64,000 nt of DNA from Heterobasidion occidentale (Eukaryota > Basidiomycota > Agaricomycetes > Russulales > Bondarzewiaceae). Shown in pieces: positions 1 to 11,655 of the stretch. Numbering within the stretch: the stretch's first letter is position 1; each line of letters opens with the position of its first letter. Location: the NCBI GenBank assembly GCA_039111635.1, contig JBCAQO010000014.1, positions 2,833,897-2,897,896 on the forward strand, in the 5' to 3' direction. The translations under genes were made by a program, and so were the position numbers. A model generated the notes under the pieces. It did no database searches and was not told where the DNA came from. It saw nothing but the letters and a program-made list of their open reading frames with translations.

Positions 1-1407
1 CCTGAGCTTGCCATCTCAATTGTCTCCTGAGTGATGTAAAACTCTTGCAAAGGAGTGTGCTGACGTTCGTCAAACGTCGTCGTCTTCTGCTTGCTAGCCC
101 CGGGCCAAGGGAGCCACGTCCGTTTAGCCTGTGCAAAATTTATGTCGAGGACAGAGAAGCGACTATCGCCCGTTTGACGTACGAGGCAAAGAGCGAATTC
201 GAGTAGACTAGAACGTTGAGATCAGCCAGAATTCCACAGAGTCCGTAAAAGCATTTAACGTACGCTTGGGGTAGAATGCAGACAACGCGATGTATAGTTC
301 TGCAAAGCAAATAAACAACTTTGAACGCGATTTTAAATCATTAAACGCAGCTTACCGCTATTCGGGAGTGCGATACACTTCCCTCCCGATCTCAGTGGAC
401 AAATTCAAGACTTGTAACGTGAAATTACTCACAGCGATAAGCATCACTGTTGCGACCACGCTGACGTAGAGGTCTCCCTTCAGTCTCTAACGTGATTCAG
501 GAGACAGGGCCAACACACCTCGTGAGCAGGCCGGTTTCTGATTGGCTCAACGTCAGCAGGGCGATGGTAGTCGAGTGGTAGATCGGGGCTCACCGATGGT
601 CCACGCGATGAGCCTCACAATGAGCTGGTCGGTTCTGAGGGGAGGTGAGATGCAGATTCGAGTGTGGAAGGTCGAACGTGGCGACGCACTGCTTGAACCC
701 TGTCCGATGGGTGTAGAGGAAAAAAGAGAGCGCGGCGGTGTTGACGGTGTCGATGAAGACGTCGAGTCCGATCGTTGTTATTGCTATCCACTTCCAGTGA
801 GCAGTGAATTCTATCGGCCCAAGCTTCTGCAGTGCGGTCGTGACGCCGATTGAGCCCAAGATCTCAAGAACGGAGCCGCCCCATGATATGATGCTAATGT
901 AGTGCCACCGCGAGAGTACCCAGATTCTGTAGGCGTAATACGCCTTTTAGAAGAGTGAGATCGGACGATTGGACAAGTCAAAAGACTCACTCACCTGGAC
1001 AAGGGCGCTGATGATGCCGTGGAAGGCAACCGACAGACTGAGGCTCCAGTCTCTTTTGGTCAGGATAGACAAGTCGCCGTAGTTGAGCACCGTCACACGA
1101 TACAGGTATATCCAGAAACAAAACGTATGGGCCGTCTCGAACAGCCTGTCAGAATGACGAGTGAGTAACCTCGACGAGCGGAAAGGGAAAGATACTGACA
1201 CGACGAGCATGACCTTCAATGGACGAGGTCGTCAGGACAGTGCGGAAAGCGACATATAAAGATGGGGTTTCTTACCAACCCGCGGGTCCGAGCTGGATCC
1301 TTGAAGTTGCTTTTGTAATAGACATAGATTTGGCAGCAGGTCACCGCATAGAGGAAGGTCGATATGAGCGCCGACACTACGAGCCCGCTGAGCGAGGAAT
1401 CAGGCAT
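1..1407 (-). CDS. DUF6534-type membrane protein, copy A (C-terminal end cut by window edge)
   Basis: Multi-exon reverse-strand gene starting at the ATG at 1407. Landmarks in order: SGLVVSALISTFLYAV, then CQIYVYYKSNFKDPA (first exon); ETAHTFCFWIYLYRV, LNYGD and DWSLSL; a VQ-GTGAGT donor; YYAYRIWVLSRW; TDQLIVRLIAWTIG; and, across splices, TGLLTSVVATVMLIA and KLYSNSL. This order of motifs is that of the basidiomycete DUF6534 family, multi-pass membrane proteins of unknown function. It is near-identical to copy B at 15568-17165. Against copy B the last exon lacks one base in a G/C run near 97-106, which would replace the conserved tail with an arginine-rich one, so this copy may be decaying or mis-assembled. 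A TATAAAAG box lies about 45 bp upstream of the ATG. Confidence 0.72.
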
Positions 1408-1452
1408 GAGAGGGGAGGGAGAATCTTCGTGCGCCTCCGCAACGAGCGTGGT

Positions 1453-1460
1453 CTTTTATA
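1453..1460 (-). promoter_or_regulatory. TATA box of DUF6534 copy A
   Basis: TATAAAAG on the reverse strand, about 45 bp upstream of the ATG at 1407. The paralogue has TATATA at the matching place (17215-17220). Confidence 0.5.
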
Positions 1461-2018
1461 TTAACGCACACACTCGGCTTGTCAGAAAAATCGATAACCC
1501 TTATTTCCGGTCATAACTTCTTAAGCTCTGCTCACCTTCTATGTTCATTGTTCGGGGAAAAGCGGTTCAATGAGGCAACAGGCACATGCATTCTGCACGC
1601 CGCCGTAAAGAAGGATTGTGACCGAATTGTTTCCTTACGAGTTTTCCGCCATAAGTCAGGCTAGTTCAGGCCCTGTATTTTGCATGACCACAAGGCGAGA
1701 CTGGTAGAGACAGGTAGAGACGGGCGGACACCTGCGGAGTCCGAACACACGGCCCAAGAAGCCTAGCGCCACTGCTTTTGGAAATCACGCACACAGATCA
1801 GGGAACCTCAATTACGCATCATTCACAGTGCCATCCAGTCCTCCTTCGCCGAGCAGACAATCAACACTCACCCGCGACGATGACCGTCAGCCTGCGATGT
1901 GATCGTTAGCCCCATTGAGCCTCAGATCTGTCAACGCGCAAGTCCAAATCAGTCTTGGACTCTCGGTGGAGGGGGGTGATGACCTTCGAGGCGCTCACGC
2001 TCCCTGTGAATGGTTATG

Positions 2019-2244
2019 CTCAGTAAAAACGGAATTCAAGTGATTGTCAAGCTCAGTCAAAAAATTGGTATTTTGTCATGTATCCGTCAAGAAAGTGGCG
2101 CAAAAAGTCACGCACAAGTCATAAACTGCCAAAATTGGACACGACTTTCACACGACTTCTGCACTGCTTTCATGACGGATACATGACAAAATACCAATTT
2201 TTTGACTGAGCATGACTGTCACTTGAATTTCCGTTTTTACTGAG
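2019..2244. mobile_element. 226-bp palindromic MITE with 7-8 bp target-site duplication
   Basis: The element begins CTCAGTAAAAACGG and ends CCGTTTTTACTGAG. The inverted arms continue inward for about 70 bp with few mismatches (the arms meet the motif TTGGTATTTTGTCATG and its complement), leaving a core of about 80 bp and no coding capacity. It is flanked by GGTTATG at 2012-2018 and again at 2245-2251. The duplicated locus near 17890 has the same flanks with a single GGTTATG and no insert, so this is an insertion after the duplication. The 7-bp (or imperfect 8-bp) duplication suggests a cut-and-paste DNA transposon relative, perhaps hAT-like. No autonomous partner is visible in the window. Confidence 0.88.
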
Positions 2245-2699
2245 GGTTATGTACGTGCCAGCTGTGCTTGTGACATCTTTTGACCTTCCATGATTTGAAC
2301 AGACTTTTATAAGGCTCTCCATCGCGCCCAACGTAAGCTTTGCGAGCCAAAACTCTACATTGGATTCCCATATCAAGGCAATGCTATCTCTATGCTGTGT
2401 TATTATCTATCTGCGTGATACATGGCTATACTAGCGGTGCGGCAACTGATAGATAGATGCGTAGGCTGTCCTCGTTTCTCATGCCCATTCAAAAAGGACC
2501 TACCCGCTGTCCTTACTCGGTCAGTGACATGATGCGAAAGGAAATGAAACTCATGACAGCGAGCGCTCGCCTCCCATTGAAGCGCCAGTGGGCGCAGTCG
2601 ATTGCATCCGAGGCTGAAGAGCCGGACCGCACTGTGTGCAGTCATGCACAACCCGAGGTGCCCAATGACCCGAATAAATGCTGACTGCGATTCGGTAGA

Positions 2700-3185
2700 G
2701 TGGTCTGGCTGACTGGCACGAAAATTTGATGCACCCTCGTCCTCTATGCCCGCACCCGCAGGATCCTCCGCCTCGGCATCTAATGGATCCTCCTCTGCCA
2801 CATCAAACACATCCTCCTCTGCTGCATACAAACTCCTCTGCCGCATCAAATTGATCCCCCTCTGCCACATGAAACCAATCCTCCTCTGCCGCATCAAATA
2901 GATCCTCCTCCGCTGCATCAAACGTATCCTCCTCACCCGCATTAGTTTCCCAATTTTGTCACTTGTCCATCTTGGGTAAGCGCAACTTCTTTTATGTCAT
3001 CCCACTTGTCTTCTGATCCCAAATCCACATCTTTGGATGGCAACACCCACAGATCCTTTTGCACCAATAGGGGCGCTTGGATGTCTTTGCAATAGATTCC
3101 CCTCGTGTTTCTTGCGCATCGTGTGCAAGGGGCACATCCTCCTCTCTGTCCTTTTGAATTTTTCTATGGGTCATGCACTCGGGGA
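2700..3185 (-). pseudogene. Remnant of an acidic-repeat protein gene
   Basis: The reverse strand carries a degenerate tandem repeat (about 2765-2940, unit near 30 bp) that reads as F-D-A-A-E-E-D blocks, broken by a frame change near 2830. Just upstream a second frame reads KDLWVLPSKDVDLGSEDKWD and ends in a stop near 2948. The two segments look like parts of one acidic, probably disordered protein that has lost its frame. No domain is recognised. It lies between the truncated segmental duplication and the truncated amine oxidase copy, so it may be transposon or gene debris. Confidence 0.3.
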
Positions 3186-3225
3186 CCTGATTTTTCCGAG
3201 GAAAAGACTTGACTCGCGTTGACAG

Positions 3226-4452
3226 GTCATCTCCTACTTGGAGACCTTTGGTTCAGCAACGGGCATTTACGACCAGGCACTCACCGAAACTGTCTTAAGC
3301 TCTCTCGACTTCGACTACGAAGAGGGCGTGAAGTGGTACTGCATCTGGTCAGTATTCGGTCATCCGTGGCGGCATTTCTTACCTGAAGATCGTTTCTGGA
3401 ACAGGGGTGGCTTCGGCGTCATCGCCGATGCAATGAAGGCCAAACTACCTGCTAAGAATATCGTTAACGATGCGCGCGCTACAGCAATCGCTCCTACGGA
3501 TTCTGGGCTCAACATCAGGATCGCCGGAGAACCCAAGCCATGGGCGTACTCTCACGTCATTTCGACCATCCCATTCTCATGTTTCCGTATGGTCGATACA
3601 TCACAATGAAATTTCTCATGGGACCTACACACTGCTGTTCGAAGCTTGCAATACAACGCGTCTACAAATTTTGCCATCAAGTTTTCGAGAGGGTGGTGGG
3701 AGGAGATAGAATAGAAGGGTGGAGTATCCAGGACGGATCGGCCGACGCGTCTCGTGGTGTATCCCTATTATGGCATCGGCGGCACGGACGCGACCATGAT
3801 TGTCAGCCACACATTTGCACAGGAAGATTTGTGCATCGGTACCTTCTCTGGAGCCTCTGATCCCAAGCAGAAACCTATCGCCGTTCTCAGAGACCTCGCC
3901 GACACGGATGGCATCACGGACAACACCTATCTTCCCAGCGTGGTGTTTGCTTACGATATATCGCCTTGGGATCACCATGAAAATTCTGCAGGTGTGCTTG
4001 TTTCAGCCCAAACATCGTAGCTACTAAACTATCTGACATTACGTTGTGATATATCTAGCAGGTGCATTTACTCATTTCGGCCCAGGGCAGTTCTAGCAAC
4101 CCTATCCCCAAGTGACCAAGCCTGCAGCAAACAGGAAGTTTCACTTCGTCGGAGAGGCCGCCAGCGTCTATCATGGTTGAGTACCGACACGCGCCATGTC
4201 AGCCATCCTGTCTAATCATCTCGTATTTCGTAGCTGGGTGGTCAGTGCGCTCAACAGCGCTGCCAGGGCAATCGACGAGCTGGTAAGTCTTGACAACTCA
4301 ACCCAAATCTTTCCGGTCTCAAGTGTATGCCAGGGCTGCTGTGAGGGCCGGGAAGATCTCGTAGAGGCGGTTCAATCCTCCTGGAGTCTCGCTGGGATCG
4401 AGATCTAACTTTGCAAGAAACAGATTGCATTGGCATTGGCAGGGTACTTATG
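3226..4452 (+). pseudogene. Flavin amine oxidase (L-amino-acid oxidase-like) pseudogene, C-terminal half only
   Basis: It matches the C-terminal half of the longer copy at 5587-7659, starting at the exon reading V-I-S-Y-L-E-T-F. Landmarks: WYCIWGGFGVIADAM (across an intron ending near 3410), YSHVISTIPFSC, VVYPYYGIGGTDATMIVS, FGPGQF and HFVGEAASVYHG, the FAD-linked oxidase fold that ends near the flavin site. The N-terminal half with the dinucleotide-binding motif is absent. In-frame stops at 3607 (TGA), 3712 (TAG), 4094 (TAG) and 4406 (TAA) show that it is dead. The duplicated block continues past the gene into a fragment of RAD1, so it arose by segmental duplication, not retrotransposition; introns are retained. 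Confidence 0.85.
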
Positions 4453-4639
4453 CTGCGTGTCAAGATGTATGAATAACATTACAAGAGGTGTAGGTCGGGA
4501 TATTCACAGAGCTTTGAAGTGGCCTATACACCTGGTGTCTTCTCAACCTCCCCAATGGCGTTACCAGAACTACGACGCAGTCAAGTGTGACTACTGTGAG
4601 GTTCCCTTTGACCCTTTCCACAGTGCGAGAATCTCCAAC

Positions 4640-4735
4640 ATCACACTCGTCTCTTCACATACGCTAGATTTTTGTAAGTGATGCCTGGTAAACTTCGTAA
4701 CAACAACTCCGCATCCGCATCATCCCAGGAGGAGA
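4640..4735 (-). repeat. Duplicated fragment of the RAD1 3' end
   Basis: The stretch around 'cttcacatacgctagattt' and 'gtgatgcctggtaaacttc' matches the last exon of RAD1 near 7995-8070 in the same orientation and at the same place relative to the amine oxidase. It marks the right edge of the duplicated block. Confidence 0.7.
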
Positions 4736-4804
4736 GAAGCCTCGCGTTCTCCGTACTGTTATATCCCCTCCGTCGCATTCGATGCATCCCTCCCCTTCCT
4801 CTCC

Positions 4805-5062
4805 ATGCACAACACCATACCCCTCCTCGCCTGGAGCCTCGCCGTCTCGCTTGTCGTCCCTGCCGTCTCGCTTGCCGTCCTCGCCTAGCTCCACGAGAAC
4901 TTTTACGACCCAGGCGAGTGCAAGAGTCAAGACATTGCCTGTGAAGCCTTCAGCAACGCCAACAACGCCAACCCTACCGCGAACCGCGTCTGCCGCACCG
5001 ACAGTGACTTTTGCGTCCCTGTGTTACTGTGCAGCCTGCCTTTCAGCCCAAGCCGCGCTTGA
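4805..5062 (+). pseudogene. Possible decayed small secreted Cys-containing protein
   Basis: The frame from the ATG at 4805 starts with a signal-peptide-like stretch (MHNTIPLLAWSLAVSLVV). After an in-frame TAG at 4886 it continues as a polar segment with spaced cysteines (ECKSQDIACEAF, RVCRTDSDFCVPVLLC) to a TGA at 5060. The pattern of leader plus Cys-rich mature part resembles a small secreted protein, but the internal stop and the lack of a recognised family make this tentative. Confidence 0.25.
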
Positions 5063-5586
5063 GATATCCCACCTGTCATCCAGAAGGACCAGCTGCATTC
5101 AATCGGAGGAGCCCGAGTCATCGAGTTGATAGGTTCACCAGTTGGTAGCGCGCGTGCCAGTATGAGGGACGGTCATACAAACCCAAATTTGAAGCGCATC
5201 ATTTATGAAACGTCCTGAAAAGCGCCCGTGCGCGTTTACGTGAGCCATCCGAGAACCATCCGAGTTCCGTGAGGAAACCAAATGGATACTTTCATGGAGC
5301 TGTCTCCTCTCGATGGGCATGTATATCGGTCACGCATAAACTTTTTGACTCTCTCATTGTCGACTTGACCATCTTCATTCACAGCCTCGCCCATGTTGAG
5401 AGACTGTCAAGTAGGGTAACCTCCAAATAGAAAACGGGCTTGTTTCAGCTCTAGCGCATCTCAGCATTGTTTTTCTCAGATGTTTTGGTATCCATTCTGG
5501 TATCGTTTCGGCCTGATATAAAGGTCTGTTATAGGGCGACGCTTGTTCAGACGCTTTGCGACTACTTCTACCTCTTGCTCACTGCA

Positions 5587-7659
5587 ATGCTGTCCGTTCG
5601 CGACCAGTACGCCCACAAGATACTCTGCGAGTTTCAGGACCACGCGGTTCCTCCGACCCTTCCTTTCCCCGAATCCCCAAACCCTCTCAGACGTATTTCA
5701 GACGAACCAATCACCATCGGCATCATCGGTGCAGGCGTGGCGGGACTGTTCACTGCAATGCTCCTTGAGAAGGCGATCAAGAACAATGGCTTGAACATCA
5801 GATACGAGATTTTGGAGGCCGAGCCCGCCGACGGGGGACACCCATTCGGCGGAAGGCTGTGGACTCACCACTTTAGCGACTCGAGGAATGACTACTATGT
5901 GAGGCTTGGATTTCGCTCGCTCCAGAGTATTGTACGCTGACCTTGCACGCCTTCTCGCTTTCATATACTCTCCTTCTCTCACGCCAGGACCGCGGAGCGA
6001 TGCAGTTCCCTGATATTCCTTGGATGAAACCTGTTATGGATCTCTTCACTGAACTCGGACTCGACGACGTCAAGATTCCGTATATCATGTCCGTCGACAA
6101 CAATATCAACTTTTTCAACGGTGAACGCCTCACCAATGCGCAACTGAGAATCAAAGGTCAGGCGAAGGAATATGACCCTTTTGAAACGCAAGTCAAGGGA
6201 ATCACTGGCACCGTCGACGAAATGGTCAAAAGGCAGATCGAACCCTTCAGAACTGCCTTGAAGGCCGACTTCGACAAGGGCTGGGCGGCTCTCATGAAGT
6301 ATGATGCGTGGTCTACGCGTGGGTACATGCATCTGCATGGAACCGCTCCCTATGGCACTTATGACGACCAGGTCAGGTTTGCATTGACAGCTTCGCTCAC
6401 TTGGTGGACTTACACGACACGATATTGGCAGGTATCTCCTATTTGGAAACCTTCGATACGGGCACTGGTCTTTATGATCGGGCACTCTCGGAAACCGTGA
6501 TGGACTCGCTTGACTTTGACTACGAAGACGATCAGACGTGGTACTGTATACAGTAAGCCTCGATCTGCGCATTAGGGCGATGAATACATTTTAACAAAAG
6601 TCTCTATCAGAGGTGGCTCCAGCGTCATTGCCGAAGCAATGGCACAGACTACCCCGAGGAAAGATCGACAACGGCAAGCGTGTTGCGGCGACTTCTCCTA
6701 CCTCTGGGCACAACCTGAATGTCACGATATCTGGAGAGCGCTCCCCTCGCACGTACTCCCATGTCATCTCGACCATCCCGCTTTCATGCCTCCGTATGGT
6801 CGACACTTCGCAATGCAATTTCTCGTGGGACCTCCAGTCCGCCATGCGCAGCCTACGCTACGATGCAGCCACTAAAGTCGGGATCAAATTCAAAGAGAGA
6901 TGGTGGGAACGGATGGGACAGGTCGGCGGAGTGTCCAACACGGATCTTCCGACGCGAGTTGTCGTCTATCCTTCCTATGGTATTGGCGGCACCGACGCAA
7001 CCATGATTGTCAGCTACACATGGGCACAGGATGCGTTGCGCTTTGGTGCATTTTCCGGCAATCGCGACTCGGAAAAGGTTCTTCTGGATGTTATCCTGAA
7101 GGATCTCGCCGACATGCACGATATCAAGGACCACAACTATCTCCATGAACTGGTGTCTGATTATGATGTATGGTCCTGGTACGATCAAGAAAACACAACA
7201 GCACGTTCTATTCAAATAACATGATTCAGGCTTGTCTGTTGACATTCTGCTGCGCTTGGGATTCCAGGTGCATATGCCCTCTTTGGTCCTGGACAGTTTA
7301 CGCAACTTTATCCCCAAATTACCAAGCCTGCAGCTAACGGCAAGCTTCACTTTGCTGGGGAGGCTGCCAGTGTCCATCATGCGTGAGTAATTAGTCGTGA
7401 TGCCAGATCCTAGACCCTTCATGATTTGATATGTATGATAGGTGGGTACTAGGTGCGCTCAATAGCGCTGCCAGAGCTGTCAATGAACTTGTGAGTCTTG
7501 ACAACGCATCTCGATTTTTGCAGGTGTTTATGTATGCGTCAGGGTATCTGTGAATGCCGAGAAGATCTCGTCCAGGCGGTTCAAGCCTCCTGGAGTCTTG
7601 CCGATACCGAGATCGACCTCTGCAAGAAACAGGTCGCGTTGGGACTGGCTGGGTACTGA
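5587..7659 (+). CDS. Flavin amine oxidase, L-amino-acid oxidase-like (frame damaged)
   Basis: FAD-dependent oxidase of the amine/L-amino-acid oxidase family. Exon 1 (5587-5898) holds the Rossmann motif ITIGIIGAGVAGLFTAMLLE near residue 40 and ILEAEPADGGHPFGGRLWT. Exon 2 starts DRGAMQFPDIPWM, the RGAM motif that covers the flavin in fungal L-amino-acid oxidases. Later come SYLETFDTGTGLYD, WYCIQGGSSVIAEAM, YSHVISTIPLSC, YPSYGIGGTDATMIVS, YALFGPGQFTQLYP, HFAGEAASVHHAW and a short last exon ending LGLAGY at 7659. Odd points: the exon reading I-S-Y-L-E-T-F lacks one base against copy 1; after EAMAQ about 6650 the frame slips again; and the donor after WYDQEN near 7200 is not GT where copy 1 has one. 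The gene is either a young pseudogene or hit by assembly errors. It is followed tail-to-tail by RAD1. Confidence 0.72.
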
Positions 7660-7876
7660 TGCTGCGTGATACTGAGGACGAGATATGGAAGCGGAATGCA
7701 TGAATAGCATGTGTAGGTCGCAGTATTCACGGTGGTCTGGAGTAGCTATAACCTGTTGCCTTCCTTTACCCCACTGCGCCGAAGTTGGTATCAGATATAC
7801 AGAGTGGTGCTACTTGTCATCGTCACTAGCCAGACTTATAGTGTTGGACAACAAGTATGACTGCTGAGCGGCGAGT

Positions 7877-10800
7877 TCAACCTTGACGCTCTCCCCAGTG
7901 CAAAAATTCCCAACATCGCTTCCCCGGATCATCCCCAAGAATCTGCTTGACTTCGTCCAGAGTCATGTCGCACAACCCTCTCACACTTCCCACTCGTCTC
8001 TTCACATACGCTAGATTCTTGTCAGTGATGCCTGGTAGACTTCTCAACAACTCCTCTGCAGCCGCATCGTCTCTTTCCCCGTCACCCGCAGCGCCTTCAT
8101 TGGCACCTCGCTCCGCACCTATTCCGATGGCGTGGCGGACATCGGGTTCAGGCGAGTTTGCCTTGAGATCGTTGAAGATATCGGCGGTCGCGTACGGAGA
8201 AGAGGACCAGATGATGCGGACGCGCGGGAAGGTTAGCGTCAAGAGGACGAGTTTCGATTGGATAGATGGAGGAGCAGAGGGTTCAGAGCCCGTCGCTTTG
8301 TTCTTGGATGGGTACTTGTTCATCGGTTTCGCGTATGTTTTCATGTCTTGTATGATCTGTGGATGATGAATAGATGTAACTAAAACGAGCAATCATCATG
8401 GATATACCTCTAGCGAGAACGACTTGTATTCTTCAAACTCGATGAGCAAGATGGGCTGCTTGTAATGAACCGACATGAGTTCGCATTGGGTGTAGCTGGA
8501 GGTTCGTCCATCATATCAGCAAGGCAATGGTTGCGAACAGGTCTCAACCCACAGTCGTCCGCTATTGAAACTCGACACCAGATCAGGTATACTCTTCCTC
8601 TCAACACAGATATCAGGCGTCAAAATGTAATCTCCCACAATCAGAGTCGCGGGAATCACGAGTAATTTAGATGCATGCAGCAACGATGGCAGCGTGGACC
8701 GAAACTCGCGCATGTCAACAACAACCTGCCTTGGGCTCAGGACTCATCCACCAGATTCGACAGCCCAAGGCGCACCTTCGAGGGCTCAGTCGACACCTCT
8801 CTTTCTTCTCCAGCCACCCGTGTGCTGATCGTCTTGATCATCGCTTCACCTGCCTCGGTTCCAACCGATGGTCTTCGATTATAGGCATGAGCATGGTCTG
8901 CATGGAAACCACATCGTCAGGAACAGATGATACAATAATATGATGCAAAATTCCTCACCCCACGCTCCTTGATCAGCCTCTCAAACGCATCCTTTTCTCT
9001 CCTCAAGCCTGCAAGTATTTGTGTTCTTCGCAGCTCGTCTGATAGAGCATGAAATACACTCGAACACCCAGCCCAGGATTGGAGCTGCGATACACCTGGG
9101 ATATCACAAAAAGGCGATGGGACGCAGTGTATCAGCGATGACGACTTATCATCGATACATCAGTCGAGCTCGAGAGAGCATTCAGCCTCACCTCGATGCG
9201 CCGTATAAAATCCTGGTTGGGCTCAAAAATGACGATGAAGCGCGGCTGGATCTCGGCCAGCATACGATCATCGCTGTCGTCCGAATACGCACGCACAAGG
9301 ACCGTTTGCTGAGGCATTAATAGCCCATAGAAACTCGTCGAACTGAGATTGGATTGACGAGATATCTTCAGAAAGCGTCAGAGCAAGTGCAAGGTCTTCA
9401 TCAACGCTTTGTGTGCCTCAGGATCTGGAACATCGGGCCCGTCACCAGACGCGGCGGGGTTATGGGTGGCTAGACTAGACGTTGGTCGTGAACCGCACGT
9501 CAGTCAGACAATCATGGATCAGGTGGAACAATATCACACAATTTAGCAATATTGTCGGCTTCATCCCTCATCACCTCTTCCCCGAGTGACATCCCCAATC
9601 TCTCATCTCTCCTCGAACCTCTGTCATTCTGTCCTGCCGATACTGTACCGGAAGCGCCTCCCGAACCCTCCGTCTGCTCGCCATCCGATCTCTCTGTCTC
9701 TGTCCTTTTCTTGAGCGCCTCGGATATTTCTTCACTCGCTGGCCTAGGGACTGGTTTGTCAGGCGGCTTTTCAGAAGGCCTCGCCTTCTTATCGTCGTTT
9801 AGTTTTGCCTTCCACCATAGATACCCGCGCAGCTTGTCTTCCATCATCCGACCCTGAGCACCAGGAGGCGCTTCAGGGTCCATGGACGACAAAATTGTTG
9901 AGGGCGGTGGAAGTCTGGGTGGATGAAGTCATGACGAGAACAGTGTTGGTTCCCTTGGATGCTATCGACGACATTGAGCATCGCAATCATATTTCCAGAA
10001 TATCACGATATACGTACACATGCCCGCCGACTCTTGCCTCATAATTTCTTCCTCGATCTCCTTCAACACTTCAGCCAAAAGGCTCCACTTGGGAAGCTCT
10101 TCCAGGACCATATCCATCCGTCGGGCAGCCATTTCGGTCTTTTCCGCTCGACTGCTTTACCTTTGCCTTTGTTACCGCTCTGGCCCTGAATCTCGTCCAG
10201 GGCGTCCCAAGCATCTTCGTCATCGACCAAGTCAATGACGGGAGGGTGGGATGCCGCAGTAGGTGCAACGAGCGTGTAACATCGCCGTTTTGCACTCTGA
10301 AAAATGATGTGTGCAGCATCCGTCAGTAGCCACGGCGAATGATTCTGACGCGCGGCGCCAGAGGCTGAGACAGAATTCGATGCAATTATGCTTTCGAGGT
10401 AGGCGTGGAACGCAAGGGCGTCGTAGGTGAGAAGGTATCTTTGGCGCAGATGTTGGTTACTGATCAGGACATAATTTGATGTGCGTACGTTAGGAGTCGA
10501 CGGAGCGTTGCGAGGTCGTTTACGAGTTGTTTAGTCCGAGGGCCAACTTTGTGCCACACGGGATCGAGCTGCCTGCGCACGATAGCATCGAAGGAGCGGA
10601 AGTAGGCGTTTTCGACGTTCAGGTCATCCAGGTCCAACTGTGTAGGCACGCAGTTAGTTCCTGAAAGATAGATACACTAGCGAGCGTGGGAGAATGGATT
10701 GAACTTGCTGTCGTGTTTGAACGCTTGAGTTCTGTGAGAGTCGTACTCATGCATTGGACAATGCCACCGTGAATGTCGCTCATGAGCTTCGTCATGGGCT

Positions 10801-11655
10801 GATACAGCTCGATGACATCGGCCCGTTTCTTCTCAAGCGAGTCTTTTACCGTCGCATGGAATCTGTTGGGAATATAGAGAATATTCGTCATGGGAGACTG
10901 TGCTTCACTGACCGCGGGTAGATGTGGACTGTCCGTAACTGCAGCTCCTTCATGATGTTCTTCAATGGGGAAAGCCCCGAGGTGATATGCTCGGGTTGAT
11001 CAGAGAAAGCTTTCAGAAATCCCTTTTTGTTCTTCTCGCGATAGAGGCGGACGATGAACGCTTCTAGGGACAATGCGTTGACCCTACGCGCTTCAGATGA
11101 GCCCGAAGTTGCGAACAAGAAACAATCGAGAGATGACGGGCCTTTCGGCATGCAGCACGAGGAGACCCGTGATAAGGTCTGTAGGAATGTCTGATTGTAA
11201 CATATCGACAACAAGAATCCGAGATGTGACGGATATTAAACCCCCTTTCTTGTAGAGATCCTGCCTGGATGAATTCAAGATGAGTACTGTGTCCAGTGTC
11301 AAGTCTACTGGGACTAGATACGCTGAAGGCACTAGCCAAGCCGCTCGTCTCATTCGTCGAAGGGCACTCACCTGTCTTTCTTTGGCATTTCATAGCCGAC
11401 CACACGCAAACCAGGGTTCCTGCATCCCATGATTCCTAGCTCTTCACCGATGGCAGCTTCCTCCTCGGGAGACGCGTTCACGAGTAGGACGAGATTTTGA
11501 GGCGAGTCGTATATCTGCATCAGAGTGCATACAATCTTGCGAAGGCCAAGGCCACGGGCAAGGAGAAGAAGGTCACTCGTCAAGGGGTCGTGGAGGCACT
11601 CGAGAATGGAGAGGTGGAAGGGTAGAAGGTCGCGAGTGAGAACGTCGGAACTCAT
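7877..11655 (-). CDS. RAD1: XPF/Rad1 structure-specific DNA repair endonuclease subunit
   Basis: Catalytic subunit of the Rad1-Rad10 (XPF-ERCC1) nuclease, which cuts the 5' side of lesions in nucleotide excision repair. The N-terminus (start 11655) reads [25 protein letters not shown] and [13 protein letters not shown], the inactive SF2-helicase-like part. The middle carries [15 protein letters not shown] residues, the acidic linker and [16 protein letters not shown]. The ERCC4 nuclease follows as [16 protein letters not shown] and [19 protein letters not shown] (about 8581-8640), with the ERK-x3-D catalytic signature intact. The C-terminal helix-hairpin-helix pair reads [20 protein letters not shown], then [14 protein letters not shown], to a stop at 7877. 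About ten short introns interrupt it. It diverges from the reductase at 11840 with 184 bp between start codons. A copy of its last part lies at 4640-4735. Confidence 0.93.

Larger units (their letters stand above)
1..2640. repeat. Segmental duplication, left copy (pairs with about 15770-18310)
   Basis: From the window edge through the DUF6534 gene, its upstream DNA and a further stretch ending near 2640, the sequence closely matches about 15770-18310 in the same orientation. Shared landmarks include the GATAGATAGATGC block at 2450 and 18116 and the 'gcgccagtgggcgcagtcga' block near 2581 and 18246. The copies differ by point changes, small indels and the MITE at 2019-2244. In the right copy this DNA leads into the fucosyltransferase-like gene at 18396; here it leads into unrelated repeat debris, so the left copy ends inside what was a promoter region. 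Confidence 0.85.
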
